A stretch of DNA of 64,000 nt from Leuctra nigra (lineage: Eukaryota > Arthropoda > Insecta > Plecoptera > Leuctridae), in assembly GCA_934045905.1 (NCBI GenBank), contig OW203761.1, positions 32,042,964-32,106,963 of the forward strand, written 5' to 3'. The position numbers and the translations under genes were made by a program. Shown in pieces: positions 28,401 to 34,841 of the stretch (within the stretch, counting starts at the first letter, position 1; each line of letters begins with the position of its first letter). The notes beneath the pieces are model-generated. The model was not told the origin of the DNA. It made no database searches and saw nothing but the letters and a program-made list of their open reading frames with translations.

Positions 28401-30650
28401 GTTTAAAGACGGGTGATTTTGGAGAGCTGCTGGCAGTTGCTAAGGTAAGAAAAAACAGCACTAATGCAATTGCAAATTTCCTCTCAGAAAACATTGCTAT
28501 TTGAAATTGCTAGTTGCTATGGTCGGTGACAGGCAAAGATGAACCTTGTTTAGCATTGCCAGGTATATGCCGACCCATGTTAGAGCGGGTTCAACTTAGC
28601 CTGTCCCCGACCTTACTTTCATCATGGGGGGGGATTGTGACACCTGGAAGGGGGGTCTGGGGGGCAAAGCCCCCCAGCTTCAGCCCCGCAGGTCGTTTTT
28701 TGGAATTTAAACCAGTTAAAAGTGATTCTGGGGCTTTAAAATGCACAAACTGAAGCAAAAAACCCTCCAATTGTTGCCCCCTCAGGGAATTTTTTTAGAA
28801 TTAAAACAATTTGTAAGTGATTTTTGGACACTAAATTTAATTTTTTATTGTGAATGGAGGGTCAGCCTGCTCGAGTGGGGGGGGGGATAATCCACCCCCA
28901 TCCCCCCCCCCCCTTCCTACGCGCCTGGTTCTCTCGTACTGTTTTTCACTGAAATTGTTTTTACATTTCTCGTTAAATTAATATGGCCTCGATTACCTAC
29001 AATTCGAGAGAACAAGGAAGATGACCTCACTCTGTACTACAATGTAACGACAAATATTTTTATAAAAATATCTGCTTTAGTTGTTTGTTATTTTTCACTT
29101 GGAAACGCAAACTGTCAAAACAAATGTAAATCTATAAACTTTCCAACAGCCATCTTGCCAAATGTGGCTCCATCACATATCGCTTACTTGCACGAATTAA
29201 ATTACGTAGGTACACTCGGCACATTTAAAAATGATCGTCTATTTTTCTTCAGAGTCCCACTTTTTTAATTATAAAAATTTACCTAGGTATAAAGGGTGCT
29301 CTTAAAGGTAAATAGGTACAATGAAATTTACTTCTGTTTTATGCTCCTCCCTTGACCTGGTGTACTAAATCGTTTTGTTATCTCGTTTCTACCAAATTCA
29401 TTTCACTACCATTAAGATAGCATTATGCCAAATAAAATCGGAAAAGAAAGGAGATCAAAAAAGAAATAGAATAGTACCCAGGGGACCTATTTTTGAGATC
29501 GTTCGAGCACTCGCATAATCGAGCGTGACGTCAAAGTGACGTCCGTCCGAAGGAAATAGCATCCAATAAGCCAAATCAGTTTATTGTTTTGTTTTGTCTG
29601 ACGTCAGGCGGCCGTGAATCCATATGATATTTGACTCGAACGATCTCGAAAATAGGTCCCCTGGACCCTTACCTAATATTGCCAAACGTTGGTGCTACGA
29701 TGGTGCTTAGTTCAAGGTCGGTGCTACTACGGGTTATTAAGATCTAGGTAGAGCACCGTGCTATCATTTGGCGATATTAGGTTAGGGTCCTGGGTGGTTG
29801 TTCTTAATTTTCTTGTCTTCTACAACAATTGATTCGGCGTCACTACCGTGTTAAATAATTAGTACTCCATTGGGCAGAGAGCCCGTATCAAGTGAAAAGA
29901 GACAACAAAGAAATTTAGAAAAGCCCTCCTGGCAGGTTGTTCTAAATTTCCTTGGCATCTCGTATCAATTGATAATGGCTTCACTATCACATGTTAAATA
30001 GATAGCTTCCAGTGTGGAGTGAGCCCGTATCAAGTGAAACGAGGCGACAAATGATGAGATGACCTAGCAAAATCAACTTGATTTGGCAAACTGGTGATTT
30101 TCACTTTTCAACCAATTAAAGGATTTTGTTAAAATTGTTTATGTAATTTTTAGAAGGGATTGTTGTGCTAATTTTAGCTCGATCAGAAGAGTGTCAAATT
30201 AAGACACTTGCCCTGCCTAATTAGTTGATCTTGAAAGCAGTAGAAATGAGACTTCTTGTTTTTAAGAAATGTCACCAGGTTTTCATTCGTAGGCTTCCAT
30301 CTACGAGAACTGTTGACATTATTTGAAAACTGTAAATTATGTGGCATTTCTGTAGACAAATATTGGAACTAGTACTTATCTCCATTAGATAGACAAGGTT
30401 TGGAACAGTAAAACGTCTAAGGTAAAACCTAGTGTAACCTAGTGTAAAAGGGGCCATGAAAATACAACAAAAATAAATCCACTTTAAAACTTGTTTGCCA
30501 TTTTGAATTAGTGATACTGGTGACAGGGAAGTCACCACTTCCCAGGGGTAGATGGATTTATCCTAGGTCATGCATCGAACATACATTTTTTTGTTTCCAT
30601 TTCAGGCTATTCAGATCCTGGAAGAACCTGTTCTGACAAATGGGTTTTAG
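1408..30650 (+). CDS. KNTC1: Kinetochore protein Rod/KNTC1 (5'-partial, 13 exons)
   Basis: Large subunit of the ROD-ZW10-Zwilch complex, which sits on unattached kinetochores and is needed for dynein recruitment and spindle checkpoint signalling. Exons: 1408-1518, 7557-8658, 8738-8920, 9991-10305, 10801-12222, 12607-13687, 14758-14904, 18302-18568, 20594-20960, 21232-21463, 26264-26566, 28358-28444, 30606-30650 (stop TAG). All junctions have GT/AG and matching phase, giving about 1886 codons; human KNTC1 is about 2200 residues, so a few hundred N-terminal residues are missing. The first exon and the start of the second encode the end of an N-terminal beta-propeller ([11 protein letters not shown]). 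An all-helical solenoid follows, beginning near visible residue 255 with [18 protein letters not shown], a Rod hallmark. From about residue 1405 the Rod C-terminal region follows, with [17 protein letters not shown] across the 14904/18302 junction. The introns (up to 6 kb) are full of transposons but no exon is broken. Identity is recalled from the family, not from a search. Confidence 0.94.
1680..3210 (-). mobile_element. 5'-truncated non-LTR retrotransposon (reverse transcriptase remnant)
   Basis: Minus-strand reading gives reverse-transcriptase motifs in order: [35 protein letters not shown], the catalytic [19 protein letters not shown], and a C-terminal region with YGIRFWG and IQRKAIR. 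The longest frame is 2941-2018. Upstream, the frame shifts once near 3050 (…MHNRSI / [12 protein letters not shown]), so it is dead. No endonuclease domain remains. It resembles jockey/CR1-group elements, but the clade is uncertain. Confidence 0.85.
3394..3617. mobile_element. MITE P, copy 1 (TA-flanked)
   Basis: Terminal inverted repeat GTACACTCGACAATTCATAA and its complement at about 224 bp spacing. The flanking bases suggest a TA duplication. Related copies lie at 24970-25260, 33625-33842, 38310-38537 and 58141-58351. Confidence 0.75.
4042..4488. mobile_element. MITE P', copy 1, interrupted by MITE Q
   Basis: Ends GGTACACTCGGCCAAACAAA and its near complement. It matches the uninterrupted copy at 47385-47597 once the internal 211-bp element Q is removed. 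TA flanks each end. Confidence 0.75.
4115..4325. mobile_element. Element Q (211 bp) with 8-bp target duplication
   Basis: Ends TAGAGCCAAGATTATATGG / CCATAATCTTGACTCTA with exact duplication GTCATAAC at 4107-4114 and 4326-4333. AT-rich and non-coding. Inserted in MITE P'. Confidence 0.85.
4744..5718. mobile_element. hAT-like non-autonomous element (975 bp)
   Basis: Ends CAGGGGCGTGC / GCACGCCCCTG, typical of hAT transposons, with exact 8-bp duplication TTAATAGC at 4736-4743 and 5719-5726. Subterminal regions repeat CTAGGCA in both orientations. Internal open frames are short and overlapping, and I see no transposase. Confidence 0.9.
5811..5947. mobile_element. MITE C, copy 1 (CAG-flanked)
   Basis: Hairpin element beginning GGGCTGGATTCACAAAG and ending with its complement. 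Flanks are CAG (5808-5810) and TAG (5948-5950). The second copy at 63767-63901 has CAG on both sides. Confidence 0.8.
5973..7290 (+). repeat. Dispersed family S, copy 1
   Basis: Starts GAGCGAGCGTCTC, followed by GGCACGGACCTCTG. It contains several degenerate blocks around AAATTTTGCACACATG and ACCAACATT, and ends in GCTCATCAACGTGTTACACA then GAGCGTTTTCCTAGTTAT. No reading frame is conserved among copies. It contains an inserted repeat (6290-6470). Class unknown. Confidence 0.6.
6290..6470 (+). repeat. Repeat EE with TAA microsatellite, copy 1
   Basis: A (TAA)n run followed by TGTAATTTATTGAGCACA and about 130 bp that recur nearly unchanged at 23928-24075, also inside a copy of family S. It could be the 3' end of a retroposon. 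Confidence 0.55.
9060..9606. mobile_element. TTAA-flanked element N, copy 1 (547 bp)
   Basis: TTAA at 9056-9059 and 9607-9610; ends TGTGGCGCAATCACTCG / CGAGTGATCGCGCCACC. Related elements are at 40584-41550 and 60028-60578, with a truncated one from 15119. Sits in a KNTC1 intron. Confidence 0.8.
9761..9904. mobile_element. Fold-back MITE JJ, copy 1 (144 bp)
   Basis: Ends CAGCCTCATGCTCAAAA / TTTTGAGCATGAGGCTG, with most of the interior also self-complementary (TTGCGTCCGCAAGTC and partner). A second member is at 44700-44858. No clear target duplication. Confidence 0.75.
12398..12534. mobile_element. MITE B, copy 1 (137 bp, CAG-flanked)
   Basis: Ends GGGGGTTATTCTAAATTC and complement, flanked by CAG at 12395-12397 and 12535-12537. 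It provides the uninterrupted version of the nested copy at 35258-35522 and related copies at 29790-30060. Confidence 0.85.
13873..14535. mobile_element. Inverted-repeat element O (about 660 bp)
   Basis: Ends ATTGACTTCCGCTCTA / TAGAGCGGAAGTCAAT. Flanks TTTTAACC and GTTTTAAC suggest a decayed 8-bp duplication. It lies in the KNTC1 intron between 13687 and 14758; internal short open frames have no recognisable content. Confidence 0.65.
15115..15190. mobile_element. Truncated element N, copy 2
   Basis: Left end only: TTAA followed by GGTGGCGCAATCACTCG, matching the end at 9060. Similarity stops at about 15190, where tRNA-like repeat sequence begins. Confidence 0.6.
15540..16015 (+). repeat. tRNA-like SINE cluster with a 127-bp tandem duplication
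   Basis: Contains TAGCTCAGCTGGTAGAGC (A-box-like) and GGTTCGAGTCC (B-box-like) in tRNA spacing. The unit starting TCTTCAAAGTCGGTAAG at 15728 is repeated from 15855, a 127-bp shift. The second unit is full; the first lacks the B box. Further partial copies are at 15190-15235 and 15568-15610. The best fold has a short acceptor stem, a GGA anticodon loop without the long Ser variable arm, and a mismatch in the T stem, so it is tRNA-derived and not a functional tRNA. Confidence 0.6.
16120..16211 (+). mobile_element. RTE-like LINE 3'-end fragment
   Basis: About 90 bp (CCAGGCGTGGCCAGCCGGT … CCTAGTGTTGGTGGGAA … TTGGAACCAGCGGAT then ATTATT) matching the complement of the 3' end of the LINE at 35650-37620. 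It directly abuts a family S copy. Confidence 0.65.
16212..17526 (+). repeat. Dispersed family S, copy 2
   Basis: Starts GAGCGAGCGTCTCC and ends CAATGCGTTACACAGAGCG then TTTTCCTAGTTAT. Contains the same blocks around AAATTTTGCACACATG. Non-coding. Confidence 0.6.
18609..20010 (+). repeat. Dispersed family S, copy 3, with a hAT-like insertion
   Basis: Begins GGCACGGACCTCTC and ends GAGCGTTTTCTTGTTATA. Split by the 712-bp element at 19108-19819. It begins only 40 bp after the KNTC1 donor at 18568. Confidence 0.55.
19108..19819. mobile_element. hAT-like non-autonomous element FF (712 bp)
   Basis: Ends CAGGGACCCGAACC / GTTCGGGTCCCTG. Flanks ATATCATG (19100-19107) and ATATAACG (19820-19827) are a slightly decayed 8-bp duplication. 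Subterminal arrays of GAACCGGAACC occur at both ends. No coding capacity. Confidence 0.8.
20040..20500 (-). mobile_element. RTE-like LINE 3' fragment
   Basis: Minus-strand translation with frameshifts gives the C-terminal LINE segment: [37 protein letters not shown], then [14 protein letters not shown]. It matches the end of the longer copy at 35650-37620. Located in a KNTC1 intron, 94 bp before the exon at 20594. Confidence 0.7.
21903..22935 (+). repeat. Dispersed family S, copy 4
   Basis: Starts GCGAGCGGAGCGAGCGTCTC and ends GCGTTACACAGAGCG then TTTTCCTAGTAA. Contains CGATCTGAAATTTTGCACAC. Faces copy 5 tail to tail. Confidence 0.6.
23061..23689. mobile_element. hAT-like element A, copy 2 (629 bp), nested
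   Basis: Same ends and same ACCGGTAAATTT arrays as the copy at 254-914, with an exact 8-bp duplication CGCGCAAC at 23053-23060 and 23690-23697. It is inserted in a minus-oriented copy of the dispersed GAGCGAGC repeat family, whose sequence resumes exactly after the duplication. Confidence 0.9.
23928..24075 (+). repeat. Repeat EE, copy 2
   Basis: (AAT)n then GTAATTTATTGAGCACA and over 100 bp nearly identical to 6310-6465. Inside family S copy 5. Confidence 0.55.
24970..25260. mobile_element. MITE P-like copy 2 (degenerate)
   Basis: Contains AAAATGGTATTTGAGC, GGTTCATTGACA, ACTTCATCAGATGATG and a final TACCATTTTATC…GTGTACCTAC that match MITE P in order. The left end is degraded. Confidence 0.5.
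25335..25658. mobile_element. Long-TIR MITE J (324 bp)
   Basis: Ends CCAGGAGGCCAAGTCTTGAA and its complement, with about 80 bp of terminal inverted repeat (to TTTACTGTAAGA) and an AT-rich centre. No clear target duplication. Confidence 0.8.
25865..26130. mobile_element. Hairpin MITE K (about 266 bp)
   Basis: Ends CACACTATTTTTA / AAATAGTGCG, with further inverted pairs GTACATTTTCATTCA / TGAATGAAAATGTGC and AAATTACACTG-type arms. Ends 133 bp before the KNTC1 exon at 26264. Confidence 0.7.
27072..27385. mobile_element. Long-TIR MITE L (about 314 bp)
   Basis: AAAAAGGCGGCCCCTACTTT at the left and its complement at the right, with roughly 120-bp imperfect arms (TCTGTGTCTCTAGTG / CACTAGAGACACAGA). 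KNTC1 intron. Confidence 0.75.
27760..28085 (+). repeat. Dispersed repeat KK, uninterrupted copy
   Basis: Matches the pieces around 1575-1670, 3215-3390 and 3618-3665 in order. It provides the empty-site state for the LINE and MITE P insertions there. Open frames are absent. Confidence 0.6.
28590..28925. repeat. G/C-tract repeat M
   Basis: Contains GGGGGTCTGGGGGGCAAAGC, CCGCAGGTCGTTTTTTGGAA and homopolymer G/C runs. A related stretch (GGGGGGTCTGGTGGGCTTGC) lies inside the element at 49124-49843, and a weaker one near 61195. Confidence 0.45.
29478..29664. mobile_element. Hairpin MITE X (187 bp)
   Basis: Ends CCAGGGGACCTATTTTTGAG and complement GGTCCCCTGG, with arms continuing through ATCGTTCGAG. 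Immediately followed by MITE Y. Confidence 0.75.
29663..29790. mobile_element. Hairpin MITE Y, copy 1
   Basis: GGACCCTTACCTAATATTGC at the left and complement GATATTAGGTTAGGGTCC at the right. A related copy is at 46410-46553 (shared GTTCAAGGTCGGT…ACTA and AAGATCT). Confidence 0.7.
29791..30057. mobile_element. Two degenerate MITE B copies in tandem
   Basis: 29791-29930 and 29935-30057 each repeat the MITE B order: TTCTTAATTTTCTTG or TTCTAAATTTCCTTG, CAATTGAT, GTTAAATA, GAGCCCGTATCAAGTGAAA, CAAC or CGACAA. Confidence 0.7.
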
Positions 30651-30710
30651 AAAAAATGAAATTTGAAAACGGCAAGATTTATTACTAATGTAGATAGAAA
30701 AGTAGAAACA

Positions 30711-30716
30711 TTTATT
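30711..30716 (-). other. Candidate poly(A) signal of the WD40 gene
   Basis: TTTATT on the plus strand, i.e. AATAAA on the minus strand, about 200 bp after the WD40 stop codon. A second copy is at 30678-30683. If used, the two genes' 3' UTRs overlap antisense by roughly 140 bp or more. Confidence 0.45.
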
Positions 30717-30850
30717 ACCTTTTATATCATTAGCAGGTCTATATTACTATTTAACTTAATATAAGTTGTATGTTTAATGAACTCCTAATTTTGTAACAAG
30801 TATATCATAATTTTATATTAGGTGTAACATACATGGACCTATCCATTTAC

Positions 30851-30856
30851 AATAAA
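30851..30856 (+). other. Candidate poly(A) signal of KNTC1
   Basis: AATAAA about 200 bp after the KNTC1 stop codon and the first such hexamer on this strand downstream of it. It lies only about 60 bp from the stop codon of the converging WD40 gene. Confidence 0.5.
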
Positions 30857-30914
30857 CCAAAATGTGTAATATGAAAACTGATCTTCACTCTTTTTTAAGA
30901 GCAATTGAATTAGA

Positions 30915-33900
30915 TCAGTTGCTTCCAAGCCTGCAAACCAATCCATTTGCTCCAGCAACGTATACTTGTCCCATATCGCTAACAGAGAGAGCATTGACAC
31001 AGCAACCCACATCGCATGAGTCAGTGCATGTTTGTTTGACAATGTCCCAACATTTGACCTGTTTATCCCAACCACCACTGAATAGAACATTTTCTGTAGC
31101 ACCAGCACACAGAGCAAGTATTATCATCTCATGTGCATTCTCCAGCATTCCAAGTCTCTTGAATCCAGTTTCCTTAACATTTTCATGAATGTTAATATCC
31201 AAACCAGAGCGAGATGCAAAACACAGCCGTGTACCAACGATGGCCATTGGACTGCTTCCTTCTATAGTTTTTCTGGTCATAAATCTGTGACTCTTGCCTG
31301 CAATAATGTAATGATCATTACTCATTAGATGAACATTTTACTACACACTTCTTGCCAATTAAAAAAATCGTGATAAATAATTGATGTAAAATGATACATT
31401 TTTAGCTGTACCATGTTTTACGTCTGTTTCACACGTAACTAGCTTTGCTCCGGGCTGATTTTAGTGAAATAATAACACCTCAGTGTGATTGAATGTATAG
31501 CCTTGAATTGGATTTAGTATTTTATTAAGTATTTTTTGTATGCAAATATGGTAAACATGGTGGTTGAATACCTAAGTGTGAGCAAATTCAATACACTCAC
31601 TTAACAACTCTGTAATCACTAGATCCCGATCTCGCACAGAATACACGAGATTTCCTTGAACCACCATGTCTTGAACTTCTTCAATGAAATTAAACATCAT
31701 TTGGCATCTGTCATTTTCAAACACTCCAATCTGAAAACAATCAGTTCTGTAACCTACAGGAGAGTTAAGCCAGGTCCACGTAGACCGTTTTTGCTTTTTC
31801 CGTTCTTTTTTCTATAACCACAGCCGTCTGTACATTCGTCGTTTGTTCCTCCTCCTCCTATGAGCTGCCTGTTATCCGAGTAAAAATTGTAGTTCCTCGC
31901 CTGCCGTCGCAGAAAGGGGCCGCCACCGTCGCGCATTCGAATAGCCAAGCGACGGTGGCGGCCCCTTCCTGGGACGGCAGGTGAGGAACTACAATTTTTA
32001 CTCAGATAACATGCAGCTCACAGGAGGAGGAGGAACGATCAACGAGTGTGCAGACGGCTGGGCTATTAACCAAAAACAAGTCAACCGTGATATGTTTCTG
32101 GATTTGTGATTGGTCGCAAGGAAAAAACGCAAAAATGCAAAAATACTCTTATGTGGACCCAGCTTAAGACAAATGCATGTGCTATGAATATTGTAGATAC
32201 CCACAAGGCCTTTGTTGTCTCCAGAGTATAGTTTTCCACTGTCTACATAGAGCCGATATACTTCTTCGTCGTATTTCAGAAGTGTCGTTTTAAATTTGAG
32301 GTTTTCGACAAACCAAGCTTTAATTGTTCCATCATTGGAACATGTGTATAATGTATCACCAAGTGCTGCTAAATGATATATGTTCACTTCATGTGCTTGC
32401 ACCTGTGATAATAGATTAAGATCCAGGTCCCACATCTGAAATCAATTTTCAAAGATTATTGCACATTATTTTCTTGTAATTGTTCCACTAAGACAATGTC
32501 AATAAGCATGGGCTTGTATCACAATTTTCAGAAAATTCTACCTTACCTACCCATAAAAAGCACTCTGTGTAAAAATACCTGGCAAGTCTCTTCAACTAAA
32601 GCAAAACAAAAATAACAAAAATTCTTGGTGCATTGTGTAAAAATAACATAGAAGCCTAACATACACATAACATAGAAATCACATTCACATACACATTCAC
32701 ATAACATAGAAATCAAATATACCTATATCTATATATACCCATAATTCAATAAAAAAAGGTAGACAGTGCCCAAGGAAGGTCAATTCTACTAGGCTTATAA
32801 GCAGATATAAACGATTATATCCCGAGGCTCTATAGTGACGTCATCACTATACCCTATGCCCATGTTATCTATGCCCAAGTATCGGTCAATTATTCATACT
32901 GCATTTGTTTACATAGCCAACTGATATAATTAACTGAATAATTCACTGCTACTGGAACTGGACCATAGATCACTGCCGATGACGTCGCTAGAGCCTCGGG
33001 CATCACTTATGAGCATACCTAGTAGAATAGACCTTCCTTGGACAGTGCCTATTCAATGCGTATGTAGCTGTATTTTTTGATTTTTTAAATACATAAAGTG
33101 TTGACTTGGTCCATTTTTTGATTTCTCTACTTTACAGTGCTGAATTATTATATTTCTTTTATTTCTTTTTAGTTAAAGAGAAAATACTTGGTTGGTAGGT
33201 ATTTCACAGCGATTTTACATGGGGTCTTTTTTATGGGGATATAACTCATATTTTTAGTTTTTTTTTCTTGTAATATTTATCGAAGCAACTACCTATGACA
33301 AATTGCTTAAAAATATATGCTATTTCATATGTATTTGGTTAATAATAAAATTTGCATTTGTACTAAATATGCATTGATATTCAATGTATAGATAGCAAAG
33401 ATTTTGCTATTTTGCTAAATAGCTACCTATTTAAATAGCTAAATAGCCATTTAGTCTAAGGTGAAATATTTTACAACAATGTGAGATTTCCCGTTTTTGA
33501 GATCCAGTAGGTCGAAAATGCCATGTTAACATTTCAACGGTACCTATGTTGTGTGAGAGTGTGCACGCCGTACTACTTGGCTGGCATGGAGCAACCGCTC
33601 CACTAGATAATTTTTCAAACAGTGTACCTACCTAAGGTAAACGGTATTTGAACGAAACAGATTGGCTGCTGGTCAGGTTCATTGACAATCAATCCTTGTT
33701 TTTATCAATGAAATCAGAGCTCAACTACTAGAGGTACTAGATGACGAGTTAAAGCAAAGACTTCATCGGAGGATGCCATCACATTTTTTTCAGACACTTC
33801 ATTTCTTTCAAATACCGTTTTATGAATTGTCGAGTGTACCTAGGCAAGTATAGTTTTTCTCAAGCTATTCAAAATGAAATATTACATACACAGCACAAGT

Positions 33901-34289
33901 AATATACACACTTGTATTTATTATTGCTTTTGAATATTTTTAGTTAATTTAAATTTTTTTGAAATTTTAAAGAAATTAAGTAAAAAGAAAATACATTCCC
34001 ATAGGATTAGGAGCAAAGACCTCTTGACATAACTTAAATGTGCTCAACATTTTAATTCAGAGAGTTTCTTACCATTCGTTTTACTATTGATCATCTCATC
34101 AATCATAGATATTATGAAGAGCTTACATTAGTGGACCATAGTTCTGATTATCTTTGTACTGGCTCATCTTACCTTAATTATTCCATCTTCTCCACCACTG
34201 AACAGTTTTCCTCCATGCAAGAGTAATGTGACAACATCTTTCAAATGGCGATCATTTTCCCTTGCAGTACACTGAATAAATATACCCAT
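30915..34289 (-). CDS. Small WD40-repeat protein, 286 aa, 4 exons
   Basis: Exons in transcript order: 34289-34173, 32435-32205, 31730-31601, 31297-30915 (stop TGA). Phases agree (0, 0, 1) if the second exon uses the donor GTGGGT at 32204. The GT four bases downstream would run into a stop after the next acceptor. The start ATG at 34289 has an ACC-ATG-GG context, and in-frame TGA and TAA lie just upstream, so the N-terminus is probably complete. The protein is nearly all WD40 blades: KLFSGGEDGIIKMWD, TLYTCSNDGTIKAWF, KLYSGDNKGLIGVF and VLFSGGWDKQVKCWDI are typical blade ends. About six to seven short blades fit in 286 residues, enough for one propeller and no extra domain. No signal peptide or membrane segment is visible. 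I do not recognise the orthologue. It converges on KNTC1 and diverges from MPC1. An upstream noncoding exon joined at the AG at 34272-34273 is possible. Confidence 0.85.
31769..32163. mobile_element. TTAA-flanked MITE D, copy 2, interrupted by element E
   Basis: Ends GCCAGGTCCACGTAGACCG / TATGTGGACCCAGC with TTAA at 31765-31768 and 32164-32167. It lies in the WD40 gene intron between 32205 and 31730. Confidence 0.85.
31819..32062. mobile_element. Palindromic element E, copy 1 (244 bp)
   Basis: Starts CACAGCCGTCTGTAC and ends CAGACGGCTGGG. Almost the entire length is an inverted repeat around a GC-rich centre (GGCGGCCCC). Flanks CTATAAC and CTATTAAC indicate an 8-bp duplication with one lost base. 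The uninterrupted sequence is seen in MITE D copy 1 (complement of GCTAATAG near 1260). Confidence 0.85.
32770..33041. mobile_element. Hairpin MITE AA (272 bp)
   Basis: Ends CCAAGGAAGGTCAATTCTAC and complement CCTTCCTTGG, duplication ACAGTGC(C) on both sides. Inner arms include CCCGAGGCTCTATAG / CTAGAGCCTCGGG. WD40 gene intron 1. Confidence 0.8.
33625..33842. mobile_element. MITE P, copy 3
   Basis: AAACGGTATTTGAACGAAAC … TTCAAATACCGTTTTATGAA then TTGTCGAGTGTACC. Same order of internal blocks as copy 1 in inverse orientation. WD40 gene intron 1. Confidence 0.75.
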
Positions 34290-34841
34290 GGTAACTGGTA
34301 GCACTTATCACGCTGATATTGTCCTTAATATTGGAAACACACCATTAAACAAACCTATAGGTTCTTGTACAGCTATAATTTTGGCATAATGGGGATAGGA
34401 AATGCTGGTTACCTCAATTTGTTCTAAAATTAGCATGGCTGGGTTGTTATTTTAAGTTAGCAAATTTTATAATTATTTATAGACTATCAAGAGCTACATT
34501 ATGTATATGGCACAGATTATCAAATTATAAATTATTCTATCTGTTGCACCTGAAAAACATTTTTTTGCATCCATAAAATCTAATTGCCAATTTAATTTAG
34601 GTTCTTACCCACTACCTCTAATTGAGATCTATTTATTAATTCATTTAAAAGTTCCTAGTCCTAGCGTGAAGTGAAGTTTAAGGAAGAACTGTTTTTTTTT
34701 TATAGAAATTCATATAATGTAAATCAAGTATTTATAATTGTGAGTACAAGGTACAAGGATTCAATGGCTTTTTTATTTTTAAATTTCGCGGGATTTCTTT
34801 GTCCATGACCCGCCAATCTAAACGACCTTGCACTTTTAAAA
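34290..34841. promoter_or_regulatory. Divergent intergenic region between WD40 gene and MPC1
   Basis: Only 552 bp separate the two divergent start codons, so this interval must hold both 5' UTRs and probably a shared or back-to-back promoter. It is AT-rich, has no recognisable TE and no clear TATA box at a sensible distance. The GC-richer stretch 34785-34840 just before the MPC1 ATG is the likely MPC1 5' UTR. Promoter function is inferred from arrangement only. Confidence 0.5.

Noticed and set aside
32201..32204. Alternative WD40 donor GTATCT after GTGG
   Set aside because: Better donor consensus, but joining it to the acceptor at 31731 produces an immediate stop; GTGGGT at 32204 keeps the WD40 frame.
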